56,781 nucleotides of DNA, from NCBI GenBank assembly GCA_034928145.1, contig JAYFPE010000025.1, positions 1-56,781 on the forward strand. The letters are read 5' to 3'. The position numbers were made by a program, and so were the translations under genes. The notes beneath the pieces were generated by a model, which was not told the DNA's origin, made no database searches, and was given only the letters and a program-made list of their open reading frames with translations. The number at the start of each line of letters is the position of its first letter. The stretch's first letter is position 1. Of this stretch, positions 39,413 to 47,503 are shown piece after piece. Origin of the DNA: Pelethousia sp034928145 (GTDB lineage Bacteria > Bacillota > Clostridia > Christensenellales > CAG-138).

Positions 39413-40169
39413 GAAAGCGCTTCGCGTGCGCCTGCTCTGCGCTACGCCAGACCCCGCCCGTGCCGTGGCCCTGGGCGGGCGGCTTTGCTACAGCGACGCC
39501 AACATCGACCAGCTCTATGAAAACATGGAGAGCCGCAGCGAGGCCTTTGTGGAAAAGCTGATGGATCTCGGCCACCTTTCTCCCATTGAGCACGCCAGCT
39601 TCACCTTTGGCGTGGAGGGGGTATCGCGGGCGCTGCTGGCGCAGATCACCCGGCACCGCATCGCCAGCTTTTCCGTGCAATCCCAGCGCTATGTCGCCAA
39701 GGATGACCTCGATTATATCCTCCCTCCCAGCATCGAGGCCTTAGGGCCGGGGGCCGTAGAGCAATTTCAGGCGGATATGGAAGCCTCTTTTGCCGCCTAC
39801 GATCGCTGGCGGGGCCTAGGCATTCCGGCGGAAGATGCCCGCTTCGTGCTGCCCAATGCCGCCGAAACCCGCATGCTGGTGACCATGAACGCACGTGAGC
39901 TTATGCACTTTTTCCAGCTTCGCTGCTGCATGCGGGCGCAGTGGGAGATCCGCCGCCTAGCCTGGTGCATGCTAGGCATTTGCAGGCGGGAGGCCCCCGC
40001 TCTCTTCAAAAAAGCCGGACCGGGCTGCCAGGCCGCGGGCTGCACGGAAGGCCGCATGAGCTGCGGCGAAGCTGCGCGCATCCGCGCCCTAAGCTCCGAG
40101 CTCTCCGCTTTCGCAGAAAAAAATCCCTCGGATGAGGCCATACTATCTTGGGTATTGAAGCGCTTATAA
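39405..40169 (+). CDS. thyX: Flavin-dependent thymidylate synthase ThyX
   Basis: A 254-residue ThyX with the signature RHRIASFSVQSQRY at 83-96 and the later NARELMHFFQLRCCMRAQWEIR segment that binds dUMP and FAD. It methylates dUMP to dTMP using methylene-tetrahydrofolate and NADPH, without DHFR. The C-terminus carries extra cysteines (GCQAAGCTEGRMSCG) seen in clostridial relatives. Coupled to mrnC by overlap. Confidence 0.94.
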   Translation: MPEKALRVRLLCATPDPARAVALGGRLCYSDANIDQLYENMESRSEAFVEKLMDLGHLSPIEHASFTFGVEGVSRALLAQITRHRIASFSVQSQRYVAKDDLDYILPPSIEALGPGAVEQFQADMEASFAAYDRWRGLGIPAEDARFVLPNAAETRMLVTMNARELMHFFQLRCCMRAQWEIRRLAWCMLGICRREAPALFKKAGPGCQAAGCTEGRMSCGEAARIRALSSELSAFAEKNPSDEAILSWVLKRL

Positions 40170-40191
40170 AAGCAGAAAGGGAATAACATCC

Positions 40192-41655
40192 ATGGCATAC
40201 GACAACAAAGGCGGCTCCAGCGGCAAAGGCCGCGCGCCTGGCAAGCCGTTTGAAAAGAAGCCCTACGGCAACAAGGAGGGCGGCGAACGCAAACCGTATA
40301 ACAAGAGTGGCGGAGACCGCAAGCCCTACAATAAAAGCGGCCATGACGAGCGCAAGCCTTACGATAAGGGCAATGGCGAACGGAAACCGTATTATAAGGG
40401 TGATGGGACACGTAAACCCTACGAGGGCGAGCGCAAACCCTATAACCGCGACGGCGGTGAGCGCAAACCGTATGATGGCGAGCGCAAGCCCTATAACCGC
40501 GATGGCGGTGAACGCAAACCGTATGATGGCGAGCGCAAGCCTTACTATAAGGGCGATGGCGAACGGAAACCGTATTATAAGGGTGATGGGGAGCGCAAGC
40601 CCTATGATAGCGAGCGCAAGCCCTACTATAAGGGTGATGGCGAACGGAAACCGTATTATAAGGGGGATGGGGCACATAAACCCTACGAGGGGGAACGTAA
40701 ACCCTATAACCGCGATGGCGGTGAACGCAAACCATATGATGGCGAGCGCAAGCCCTACTATAAGAACGCTTATAATGCCGACTGGCAGGACAAGCCCAAT
40801 CGCGGAAATGGAGAGGGCGATGCCGCCAAGGGTTATAAGAAGGGTTACCCCAAACCCGTGCGGGAGGCCGAGCCCGAGCCTGCCCCGCAGGCCGCGCCGC
40901 TGGTGGATGAGCTGCCCTACCTCGTCATGGGCCGCAACGCCGTAAAGGAAGCCCTGCGCAGCGGCCGCAGCATTGACCGCATATTGGTCAATAAGGAGCA
41001 GGATGGCTCCCTGCGGGAGCTGGTCGGCATGGCCCGCGACCGCAACGTGCAGCTGCGCGAGATGGATAAGGCCAAGCTGGATGAAATGTGCATGCCCTTC
41101 GGCCATGGCAACAGGCCCGGCAACCACCAGGGCATTGTGGCGCAGGTGCCGGGCGTGGAGTATTGCGACATCAGCGATATCCTGGCCGTGGCGAAAGAAA
41201 AGGGCGAGCCGCCCTTCATCATTTTGCTCGACGGCGTGGAGGACCCGCATAACCTGGGCTCCATATTGCGCAGCGCGGAGTGCGCAGGCGCGCACGGGGT
41301 CATCATTCCCAAGCGCCGCAGCGCCGGTGTCACGGCCGCAGTCTGCAAGGCTTCAGCCGGGGCCGTGGAATATATCAAAGTGGCCCGGGTGAGCAACCTG
41401 GTGGGCGCGATGGAACGAATCAAAGATGAGTGCGTTTGGCTTTTCGGCGCGGATATGACAGGTAAGCCTATGGCCGGGGCGGATATGAAGGGCGCTGTCG
41501 GCCTGGTCATCGGCGGCGAGGGCAGCGGCCTGAGCCAACTGGTGCGCGAGAAGTGCGATTTCCTTGTATCCATCCCCATGTTCGGCCATCTGGATTCCCT
41601 TAACGCGGCTGTGGCTGCAGCCGTCCTCATGTTCGAAAAGAAAAGGCAAGGCTAG
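40192..41655 (+). CDS. rlmB: 23S rRNA 2'-O-methyltransferase RlmB with RKPY-repeat N-terminus
   Basis: A 487-residue SPOUT methyltransferase. The C-terminal ~245 residues are ordinary RlmB: substrate-binding domain from LVMGRNAVKEAL, then LLDGVEDPHNLGSILRSAE, GLVIGGEGSGLSQLV and IPMFGHLDSLNAAVAAAV (knot). Residues ~20-215 are a disordered basic array of 18 (R/H)KPY units such as ERKPYYKGDG and ERKPYNRDGG, probably RNA-binding. It methylates G2251 (E. coli numbering) of 23S rRNA. Order mrnC-(thyX)-rlmB-sigH matches other Bacillota. Confidence 0.92.
   Translation: MAYDNKGGSSGKGRAPGKPFEKKPYGNKEGGERKPYNKSGGDRKPYNKSGHDERKPYDKGNGERKPYYKGDGTRKPYEGERKPYNRDGGERKPYDGERKPYNRDGGERKPYDGERKPYYKGDGERKPYYKGDGERKPYDSERKPYYKGDGERKPYYKGDGAHKPYEGERKPYNRDGGERKPYDGERKPYYKNAYNADWQDKPNRGNGEGDAAKGYKKGYPKPVREAEPEPAPQAAPLVDELPYLVMGRNAVKEALRSGRSIDRILVNKEQDGSLRELVGMARDRNVQLREMDKAKLDEMCMPFGHGNRPGNHQGIVAQVPGVEYCDISDILAVAKEKGEPPFIILLDGVEDPHNLGSILRSAECAGAHGVIIPKRRSAGVTAAVCKASAGAVEYIKVARVSNLVGAMERIKDECVWLFGADMTGKPMAGADMKGAVGLVIGGEGSGLSQLVREKCDFLVSIPMFGHLDSLNAAVAAAVLMFEKKRQG
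40285..40765 (+). repeat. In-frame tandem repeats encoding RKPY units
   Basis: Irregular 21- and 30-bp units (CGCAAACCGTAT-like core, varying third codon positions) in the 5' part of rlmB. They also produce a long open frame on the opposite strand that is an artefact of codon bias. Confidence 0.85.
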
Positions 41656-41659
41656 CGCC

Positions 41660-42259
41660 ATGGAAGCCCTCACGCAATTGCCGGATGAAGCGCTGGCCCT
41701 CGCTTCGCAGGCCGGGGAGCCGGATGCGGCGGAGCTGCTTTGCGAACGCTACAAGGATATGGTTCGCATGATGGCACGGCCTTATTTCCTCTTGGGCGGG
41801 GATCGGGACGACCTTTTGCAAGAGGGCATGATCGGCCTCTACAAGGCCATCCAGCACTACAAGGCCGGGCATAACGCCGCCTTCCGCTCCTTTGCGGAGC
41901 TGTGCGTGGGCCGGCAGATCATCAGCGCCATCACCATGGCCGCGCGCAACAAGCACCAGCCGCTCAACAGCTATATCTCCCTCTATGGAGACCCCGTCAA
42001 CCTTTCAGGGGGCGGCCCCGAGCTGATCGACTTGCTCAAGCTTCCTGCCGCAGAAGACCCGGAGGAGACTCTCCTGCACAAGGAGGCGGAGCTCGATATG
42101 CGGCGCAGGCTGGATGAACTGCTCTCCCCCTTTGAGAAGCAGGTGGTCGACCTCTTTCTCAGCGGCTTAAGCTACCAGCAGATCGGCGAGACCCTCTCTT
42201 GCGGCCGCAAGAGCGTGGATAACGCCCTGCAACGGGTGAAAAAAAAGCTGGAGAATTGA
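41660..42259 (+). CDS. sigH: RNA polymerase sigma-H factor
   Basis: A 199-residue sigma-70-family factor of the Spo0H type: region 2 with LLGGDRDDLLQEGMIGLYKAIQHY and FRSFAELCVGRQIISAITMAARNKHQPLNSYISL, region 4 with LSGLSYQQIGETLSCGRKSVDNALQRVKKKL. It controls entry into sporulation and stationary phase genes. Starts 4 bases after rlmB. Confidence 0.92.
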   Translation: MEALTQLPDEALALASQAGEPDAAELLCERYKDMVRMMARPYFLLGGDRDDLLQEGMIGLYKAIQHYKAGHNAAFRSFAELCVGRQIISAITMAARNKHQPLNSYISLYGDPVNLSGGGPELIDLLKLPAAEDPEETLLHKEAELDMRRRLDELLSPFEKQVVDLFLSGLSYQQIGETLSCGRKSVDNALQRVKKKLEN

Positions 42260-42274
42260 TTCATGTATAGTAAA

Positions 42275-42300
42275 AGGCCCCGGGGGACATCCTGGGGCCT
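42275..42300 (+). terminator. Hairpin after sigH, left flank of repeat copy B
   Basis: AGGCCCC / GGGGCCT stem, no T-tail. It is nearly the same sequence as the hairpin at the other end of repeat copy B. Confidence 0.5.
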
Positions 42301-42592
42301 GAGGCTGTCCAAAAACATTAGGGAGTTCGGGGGTCACATACAGTCCGTAATAATCGCAACTCTCCCTTTCAGGTCGCGTTGCTCCTTTGCTCACTGGGCT
42401 TCCGCCTCGCTTCATCCGCCACAGGCGGCGCTCGGCTTCGCCTCCCGGAGGCTTTTATCGTGAGCGGCGGCGTGTACGCCGCGAGCGTAAAGGCATGCGC
42501 AGCAAGCGTTTCTTCTCATGGTTCCCTGACCGCGCCGCAGGCGCAAGGGAACCATGCAAACTCGAAAAAGCGGCTTTGCCACTTTTTCGACA
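42296..42592 (+). repeat. Interspersed structured repeat, copy B (full length)
   Basis: Core at about 42321-42460, then a tail of hairpins: GCGGCG/CGCCGC (around 42473-42483), CATGGTTCCCT/AGGGAACCATG enclosing GCGCC-GCA-GGCGC (42518-42556), and CGAAAAAGcGGC/GCCaCTTTTTCG (42563-42590). The tail pairs in the same places as copy C although bases differ. Fills the gap between sigH and the sortase gene. Confidence 0.85.
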
Positions 42593-42596
42593 AGCT

Positions 42597-42626
42597 AAGG
42601 CCCCGGGGATCCCCGGGGCCTTTTAT
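42597..42626. terminator. Bidirectional terminator after the sortase gene and sigH
   Basis: Perfect AAGGCCCCGGGG / CCCCGGGGCCTT with an AT centre, then TTAT. Confidence 0.7.
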
Positions 42627-42640
42627 ATGTTTGCGTTTTC

Positions 42641-43537
42641 TTACGCGGCGGGCGTAGCCGAAGCGCCATAGAGGGTGCTTACGGGGTTCACCTGCTTGAG
42701 GAAGAAGTACAGGCGGGATGTCGCGTTGTCGGAATCGTGGTTATCGCCGCAGGTGTAAATGGTGAGGAACTGATCTTGCGGGGTAGCTGTTACGCCGAAG
42801 TCATACTGGCTGCGGCCGATCTGGTACTTGATCCACTCGGTGATCTCGGCATCGTTCTTGGGCGTGAAGGCATATTTGGTAGTGGGGAACCAGGTGTTGT
42901 AATAGAGGGTCTTTTCGGGTTCCTTGGCATCCACCTCGTACATGGCGAAGATCTCCCACTTGGCGTCAATGCCGTAGGCGGAGATATCCCAGGCGCGGCC
43001 TTCCGGTGTGGAGAAATCGGGCAGCGTGGCCTTATCCAGCGCGGCGTTGCACTTCTTGTAGGCGCAGTTGGTCTTGCCAAGGTTCACTTCCTGCACGTGG
43101 TGCAGCTCGTGGAACATGGTTTTGCTCACGCGGGAGTTATGCGCGGTGATCACGATGTTTTGGGTGAGGGCGCTGTAATGGGAATAGACCGCGCCGGACT
43201 CTACCTCTTTCTTTTCCTCGTTATGGTTGGCATAGAACCACTTGTCCGCGTATAGAATGCCCTTATCGATGTTGGTGCCGGGAATGGCGATCCAACCGAT
43301 GGTGTCGCTGTTCTTAGCCTTCAGGGCCGCCAGCTTCTCCGTATAGGGAGATACGTATGCCGCCGGGGGCTCAGGGGTGGGCTCCGCCGAAGGGGGGGCG
43401 CTGGGGGTGGTAGCAACGGCAGGGGTCTGTGTGGGCGTGGGCATTTCAATAACCACCTGCTCGGCTTCACCGCCGCCGCAGCCAACGGCTAGCAGGGCCA
43501 CCAGGGCCAGCAGGATGGCGACGATCTTTTTCTGCAT
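42641..43537 (-). CDS. srtB: Class B sortase with lipoprotein signal
   Basis: A 298-residue sortase B-type protein: catalytic His in VITAHNS, Cys in FLTIYTCGDNHDS and Arg in TSRLYFFLK, with IGWIAIPGTNIDKGILY near the start of the domain and the long helix insertion usual for class B. The N-terminus has a lipoprotein-like signal ending LAVGC (Cys20) and a Pro/Thr linker, instead of the usual uncleaved anchor. Start at MQKKIVAILL with AGGAGG before it. No sorting-signal substrate lies nearby. Confidence 0.85.
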   Translation of the reverse strand: MQKKIVAILLALVALLAVGCGGGEAEQVVIEMPTPTQTPAVATTPSAPPSAEPTPEPPAAYVSPYTEKLAALKAKNSDTIGWIAIPGTNIDKGILYADKWFYANHNEEKKEVESGAVYSHYSALTQNIVITAHNSRVSKTMFHELHHVQEVNLGKTNCAYKKCNAALDKATLPDFSTPEGRAWDISAYGIDAKWEIFAMYEVDAKEPEKTLYYNTWFPTTKYAFTPKNDAEITEWIKYQIGRSQYDFGVTATPQDQFLTIYTCGDNHDSDNATSRLYFFLKQVNPVSTLYGASATPAA

Positions 43538-43613
43538 TGTATTTCCTCCTGTTAAAGGCAATTGTGTTGGGGTATTTTTCTACCGTGTATCATATCATAA
43601 AAGACCGCGCTAT

Positions 43614-43636
43614 TAAAAGCCGAACCGGGCTTTTTC
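43614..43636 (-). terminator. Terminator of greA-lysS
   Basis: On the minus strand AAAAAGCCC-GGTTC-GGCTTTTAAT. Confidence 0.65.
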
Positions 43637-43669
43637 ATAATATGTTCATATTTTTCCAGGCTGCGCGGT

Positions 43670-45181
43670 CTATTTGGCCTGGGGTTTCATGGTAGGAAAG
43701 AGCAAAACATCGCGAATGGTGGCGCTGTCCGTGAGCAGCATCACCAGCCTGTCGATGCCGATGCCGATACCGCCGGTGGGGGGCATGCCGTATTCCAGCG
43801 CCATGCAGAAATCCTCGTCGATCATCATGGCCTCATCATCGCCCTTGGCCCGCTCCTGCGCCTGCTGCACAAATCGCTCGCGCTGGTCGATCGGGTCATT
43901 AAGCTCGCTAAAGGCATTGGCGTATTCATGCCCGGCGATGAACAGCTCGAAGCGCTCCGTTATATGCGGCGCGCCCGGCTTACGCTTGGAAAGCGGCGAT
44001 ATTTCAACCGGGTAGTCGGTGATGAACGTGGGCTGGATCAGGCTATCCTCCACGAACGCATCGAAGGCTTCGGCCAATACCTTGCCCCGGGTGGCCGCCT
44101 TATCTTCTAGGGCAAGGCCGAGGGATTTGGCCAGGGCGCGGGCTTCTTCATCGCTTGCGCAGGCATAAAAATCCGCCCCGGTCTTTTGCCGCACGGCCTC
44201 GTTCATGGAAATGCGGGCAAAAGGGGCCGTAAGGTCGATCTCGTTGCCCTGGTATATGATGCGGGTATCGCCGTTGACCACCTTGCAGCAATGGGAAATC
44301 AAGTCCTCTGAAAGGGCCATCATGCCGTTGTAATCCGTATAGGCCTGATACAGCTCGATGGTCGTGAATTCAGGGTTATGCGTGGCGTCCATGCCCTCGT
44401 TGCGGAAAATCCGGCCGATTTCGTACACCCGCTCCAAACCGCCCACGATGCACATCTTCAAATGCAGCTCCGTGGCGATGCGCAGGTACATATCGAGATC
44501 GAGCGCGTTGTGGTGTGTGGTGAAAGGCCGGGCCGTAGCGCCGCTGGCCGTGGTGTTGAGCACCGGCGTTTCCACCTCGATGAAGCCTTGCGCGTTAAGC
44601 CGATTGCGAATTTCCGCAAGGATGCGGCTGCGCTTGATAAAGGTATTGCGCACCTCGGGATTGACGATCAGGTCCACAAAGCGCTGGCGGTAGCGCAGCT
44701 CCGGATCCTTGAGGCCATGGAACTTTTCGGGCAGGGGCCGCAGGGATTTGGAGAGCAGGGTGATGGAGGTGGCATGGATGGATACCTCGCCCGTGCGGGT
44801 CTTGAACACGGTGCCGGCAACCCCCAGGATATCGCCGATGTCATAGGTTTTAAACGCGGCGTAGGCTTCCTCGCCCAGGTCGTCCCGCCGGGCGTATATC
44901 TGGATGCCGCCCTTGTAATCCAGCAGGTGCGCAAAGCTGGCCTTGCCCATGATTCGCTTGGAAAGCATGCGCCCCGCAATAGAAACCTGCCGGTTTTCCA
45001 ATTCATCAAAGCGCGCAATCACATCGCTGCTGTAATACTGCTGGTCAAAGCGCACCTGCTCGAAGGGATCCTGCCCTGCTTCTTGCAAAGCCTTCAGCTT
45101 ATCCCGGCGTATTTGCAAAAGCTCGGAAAGCTCCTCTTGCGTCAGCTCCTGCTGCGCGGGTGCGTTGCTAATTTCTTCCAT
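43670..45181 (-). CDS. lysS: Lysyl-tRNA synthetase, class II
   Basis: A 503-residue enzyme charging tRNA-Lys. N-terminal OB-fold anticodon-binding domain ~60-170 (VSIAGRMLSKRIMGKASFAHL), then the class II core: motif 2 FRNEGMDATHNPEFTTIELY and motif 3 GGIGIGIDRLVMLLT. Length is normal. 23 bases downstream of greA, as in many Bacillota; no T-box leader is present. Confidence 0.96.
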   Translation of the reverse strand: MEEISNAPAQQELTQEELSELLQIRRDKLKALQEAGQDPFEQVRFDQQYYSSDVIARFDELENRQVSIAGRMLSKRIMGKASFAHLLDYKGGIQIYARRDDLGEEAYAAFKTYDIGDILGVAGTVFKTRTGEVSIHATSITLLSKSLRPLPEKFHGLKDPELRYRQRFVDLIVNPEVRNTFIKRSRILAEIRNRLNAQGFIEVETPVLNTTASGATARPFTTHHNALDLDMYLRIATELHLKMCIVGGLERVYEIGRIFRNEGMDATHNPEFTTIELYQAYTDYNGMMALSEDLISHCCKVVNGDTRIIYQGNEIDLTAPFARISMNEAVRQKTGADFYACASDEEARALAKSLGLALEDKAATRGKVLAEAFDAFVEDSLIQPTFITDYPVEISPLSKRKPGAPHITERFELFIAGHEYANAFSELNDPIDQRERFVQQAQERAKGDDEAMMIDEDFCMALEYGMPPTGGIGIGIDRLVMLLTDSATIRDVLLFPTMKPQAK

Positions 45182-45204
45182 TGTATATCCTTTCAGGTTG
45201 CACG

Positions 45205-45675
45205 CTATTTGCCGATGGCAGCTACCCGTAGCCGCACCATGCCGCCGGGGACCTGAATCTCTACCAGCTCGCCCTGCTTATGGCCCAGAAGGCCCGCGCC
45301 CACGGGGGATTCGTTGGAGATGCGGTTCTCCCTGGGGTCACTCTCCGCGCTGCCTACGATCTGGAAGGTCATTTCTTTATTGACATCCAGGTTCTCTACC
45401 GTAACGGTCGCGCCCACGCTGACGGTATTCGTGTCGATATGGTCCTCGTCGATAAGCAACACGTTGCGCAGCATGGTCTCGATCTCTACAATCTCATATT
45501 CGATACGGGCCTGCTCAATCTTGGCCGCGTCATATTCCGCATTTTCGCTCAGGTCGCCAAAGGAGCGGGCCACCTTGATTTGCTCCGCGATCTCGCTGCG
45601 GGCCGTGGTCTTGAGGTACTCTAAACGATCCTCGTACTTTGCGACGCCCTCCGCTGTAAGATGTACTTCTGCCAT
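45205..45675 (-). CDS. greA: Transcription elongation factor GreA
   Basis: A 156-residue GreA: N-terminal coiled coil with the acidic tip GDLSENAEYDAAK that enters the RNA polymerase secondary channel and stimulates cleavage of backtracked RNA, and a C-terminal FKBP-like domain (SNESPVGAGLLGHKQGE). Start at MAEVHLTAEG after GGAGG; an upstream in-frame ATG is unsupported. Operon greA-lysS. Confidence 0.95.
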   Translation of the reverse strand: MAEVHLTAEGVAKYEDRLEYLKTTARSEIAEQIKVARSFGDLSENAEYDAAKIEQARIEYEIVEIETMLRNVLLIDEDHIDTNTVSVGATVTVENLDVNKEMTFQIVGSAESDPRENRISNESPVGAGLLGHKQGELVEIQVPGGMVRLRVAAIGK

Positions 45676-45707
45676 CTCTTTTTTCCTCCATTCACACAAG
45701 TATAGAC

Positions 45708-45736
45708 ATTATAATGAAATGCCTGCTCAAAGTCAA
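45708..45736 (-). promoter_or_regulatory. Sigma-A promoter of greA-lysS
   Basis: TTGACT (45731-45736), 17-bp spacer, TATAAT (45708-45713) on the minus strand. Confidence 0.8.
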
Positions 45737-45767
45737 GAATGCCTGCGATACAGGGCAAAAACAGGGT

Positions 45768-45796
45768 TTGACAGGCCCGCCCCCCGGCCGTAAACT
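45768..45796 (+). promoter_or_regulatory. Promoter of the DUF5714 gene
   Basis: TTGACA (45768-45773), 17-bp spacer, TAAACT (45791-45796). Confidence 0.65.
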
Positions 45797-45849
45797 AAGG
45801 TTAGGGCTATGTTCCCCCTTCCCCCATTTCCCCGCAAAGGAGATTCGCC

Positions 45850-46548
45850 ATGCAACCTAAAGAAGACTGCCTCCTATGCCATGCGCCCCTCGTTTACCTG
45901 CCAAAGCAGGAGGAGATGGCCTGCACCCTCTGCGGCGGCCTTTTCCCCAGCAACGCCAGGTGCGAGCAGGGCCACTACGTTTGCGACGCCTGCCACCGTA
46001 AGCAGGGCCTCGCCGCCATCCGGCGGATATGCCTGGCTTCTGCTTCCCCAAATCCCCTGGCAATTGCCCGGGAAATTATGGAAGATCCCTTCATATATAT
46101 GCACGGCCCGGAGCACCATGTACTGGTGGGCGCCTGCCTGCTGGCCGCCTGTCGCAATGCCGGCCACGAATTGGATCTCGCGGAGGCCCTCTCGGAAATG
46201 GAACGCCGGGGCAACCAGGTGCCGGGCGGCATCTGCGGCCTGTGGGGCTCCTGCGGGGCCGCTGTAAGCGCGGGCATCTATTGGAGCATCCTCACGGACG
46301 CCTCTCCGCTCTCCACTGAGAGCTGGGGGCAGGCCAACCTGCTGACCTCCCGCTGCCTCGCCCGCATCGCCGCCCTAGGCGGGCCGCGCTGCTGCAAGCG
46401 CAATTCCTTTATCGCCCTGGCGGAGGCCGTGGATATGACCCGCGAGATGCTGGGTATCCCCTTGGAAAAGGATGCGCAGACCCGCTGCGCGCATAGGAGC
46501 CGAAACGCCCAATGCCTGGGCGAGCGCTGCCCCTATTGCATCGCCTGA
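45850..46548 (+). CDS. DUF5714 domain protein with Cys-rich N-terminus
   Basis: A 232-residue protein. Residues 1-50 hold three CxxC-type pairs (CLLC, CTLC, CDAC) like a zinc ribbon; the rest matches DUF5714: YMHGPEHHVLVGACLLAA, QVPGGICGLWGSCGAAVSAGIYWSI, LGGPRCCKRNSFIAL and a Cys-rich end (CLGERCPYC). The many conserved Cys and His suggest a metal- or cofactor-binding protein; function not established. Its last 16 bases overlap convergent dusB. Confidence 0.8.
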   Translation: MQPKEDCLLCHAPLVYLPKQEEMACTLCGGLFPSNARCEQGHYVCDACHRKQGLAAIRRICLASASPNPLAIAREIMEDPFIYMHGPEHHVLVGACLLAACRNAGHELDLAEALSEMERRGNQVPGGICGLWGSCGAAVSAGIYWSILTDASPLSTESWGQANLLTSRCLARIAALGGPRCCKRNSFIALAEAVDMTREMLGIPLEKDAQTRCAHRSRNAQCLGERCPYCIA

Positions 46549-47501
46549 TCTTCCGCCCGCTCCAATAAAGCGAGCATATCTTCCAGCGTGGCGGCCTCGT
46601 TCACCTTGGCCCGCAGGGCCGCCGCGCCCCGCGCGCCTTTGAGATACCAGGCCACGTGCTTGCGCATTTCAATCACGGCCCTCTGGCCTTTGTGCGCTAC
46701 CGCCCGCTGGAGATGCAGCCGGGCCATGGCCAGCCGCCGCGCCTCGCCTGGCTGCGTATAAGCCTCGCCCGCGAGGGCCGCCTTGATCTCGCCAAAGATA
46801 AAGGGGTTGCCCTGCGCGCCCCGGGCCACCATAATGCCGTCGCAACCCGTATGCGCCCGCAGGGCCAGCGCGTCCGCGCCGCTAAACACATCGCCGTTGC
46901 CGATCACCGGGATCGAAAGCGCCGCCTTCACTTCGCCAATGATATCCCAATCCGCCCTGCCGCTATACATTTGCGCCCGCGTGCGGCCATGGATGGTGAC
47001 CATGGCCGCGCCGCTGTTCTGCGCGATGCGGCCGAATTCCAGGGCGTTTACATGGCTTTCATCAAAGCCCTTGCGGAACTTCACCGTTACCGGCAGCGTG
47101 CTGGCCTTGGCCACAGCCTCGATGATGCGGCCGGCCAGGGCGGGCTCCAGCATGAGGGCGCTGCCCTCGCCATTGCTCGTGATCTTGGGCGCTGGGCAGC
47201 CCATGTTGATATCGATCAGGGCTAGCTCACCCGCGTTATCTGCGCAGAGCCTGTGGGCGGTCTCGGCCATCAGGTCCGGCTCCCTGCCGAATATCTGCAC
47301 GCCGCAGGGCCGCTCGCCGGGATCCGTTTCCAGCAGGGCCGCGCTGCCCGGGCCTCCATAGAAAAGACCCTTGGCGCTCACCATTTCCGTATAGGTAAAA
47401 TCGCACCCCAGCTCTTTGCACAGGGCGCGATAGGAAAGATCCGTCACCCCGGCCATGGGGGCGAGCAGGATGGGGAAATCCGGCAAAAACGGCAGCATCA
47501 T
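46533..47501 (-). CDS. dusB: tRNA-dihydrouridine synthase DusB
   Basis: A 322-residue FMN TIM-barrel enzyme reducing specific uridines in tRNA. Core: LAPMAGVTDLSYR, catalytic Cys in DINMGCPAPKI, VTVKFRKGFD, VTIHGRTRAQMYSG, VIGNGDVFSGADAL and GIMVARGAQGNPFIF. It begins 2 bases after the stop of the upstream membrane-anchored protein, so translation is coupled; there is no clear Shine-Dalgarno. Confidence 0.95.
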   Translation of the reverse strand: MMLPFLPDFPILLAPMAGVTDLSYRALCKELGCDFTYTEMVSAKGLFYGGPGSAALLETDPGERPCGVQIFGREPDLMAETAHRLCADNAGELALIDINMGCPAPKITSNGEGSALMLEPALAGRIIEAVAKASTLPVTVKFRKGFDESHVNALEFGRIAQNSGAAMVTIHGRTRAQMYSGRADWDIIGEVKAALSIPVIGNGDVFSGADALALRAHTGCDGIMVARGAQGNPFIFGEIKAALAGEAYTQPGEARRLAMARLHLQRAVAHKGQRAVIEMRKHVAWYLKGARGAAALRAKVNEAATLEDMLALLERAEDQAMQ

Positions 47502-47503
47502 AT

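Noticed and set aside
39797..40735. 312-codon open frame on the minus strand opposite rlmB/thyX
   Set aside because: Its His/Arg/Tyr/Val/Pro-rich repeats are the antisense image of the RKPY repeats; no ribosome site, and it overlaps two well-supported genes.
42321..42460. Insertion sequence
   Set aside because: Too short for a transposase, no terminal inverted repeats or target duplication identified; kept as a structured repeat instead.
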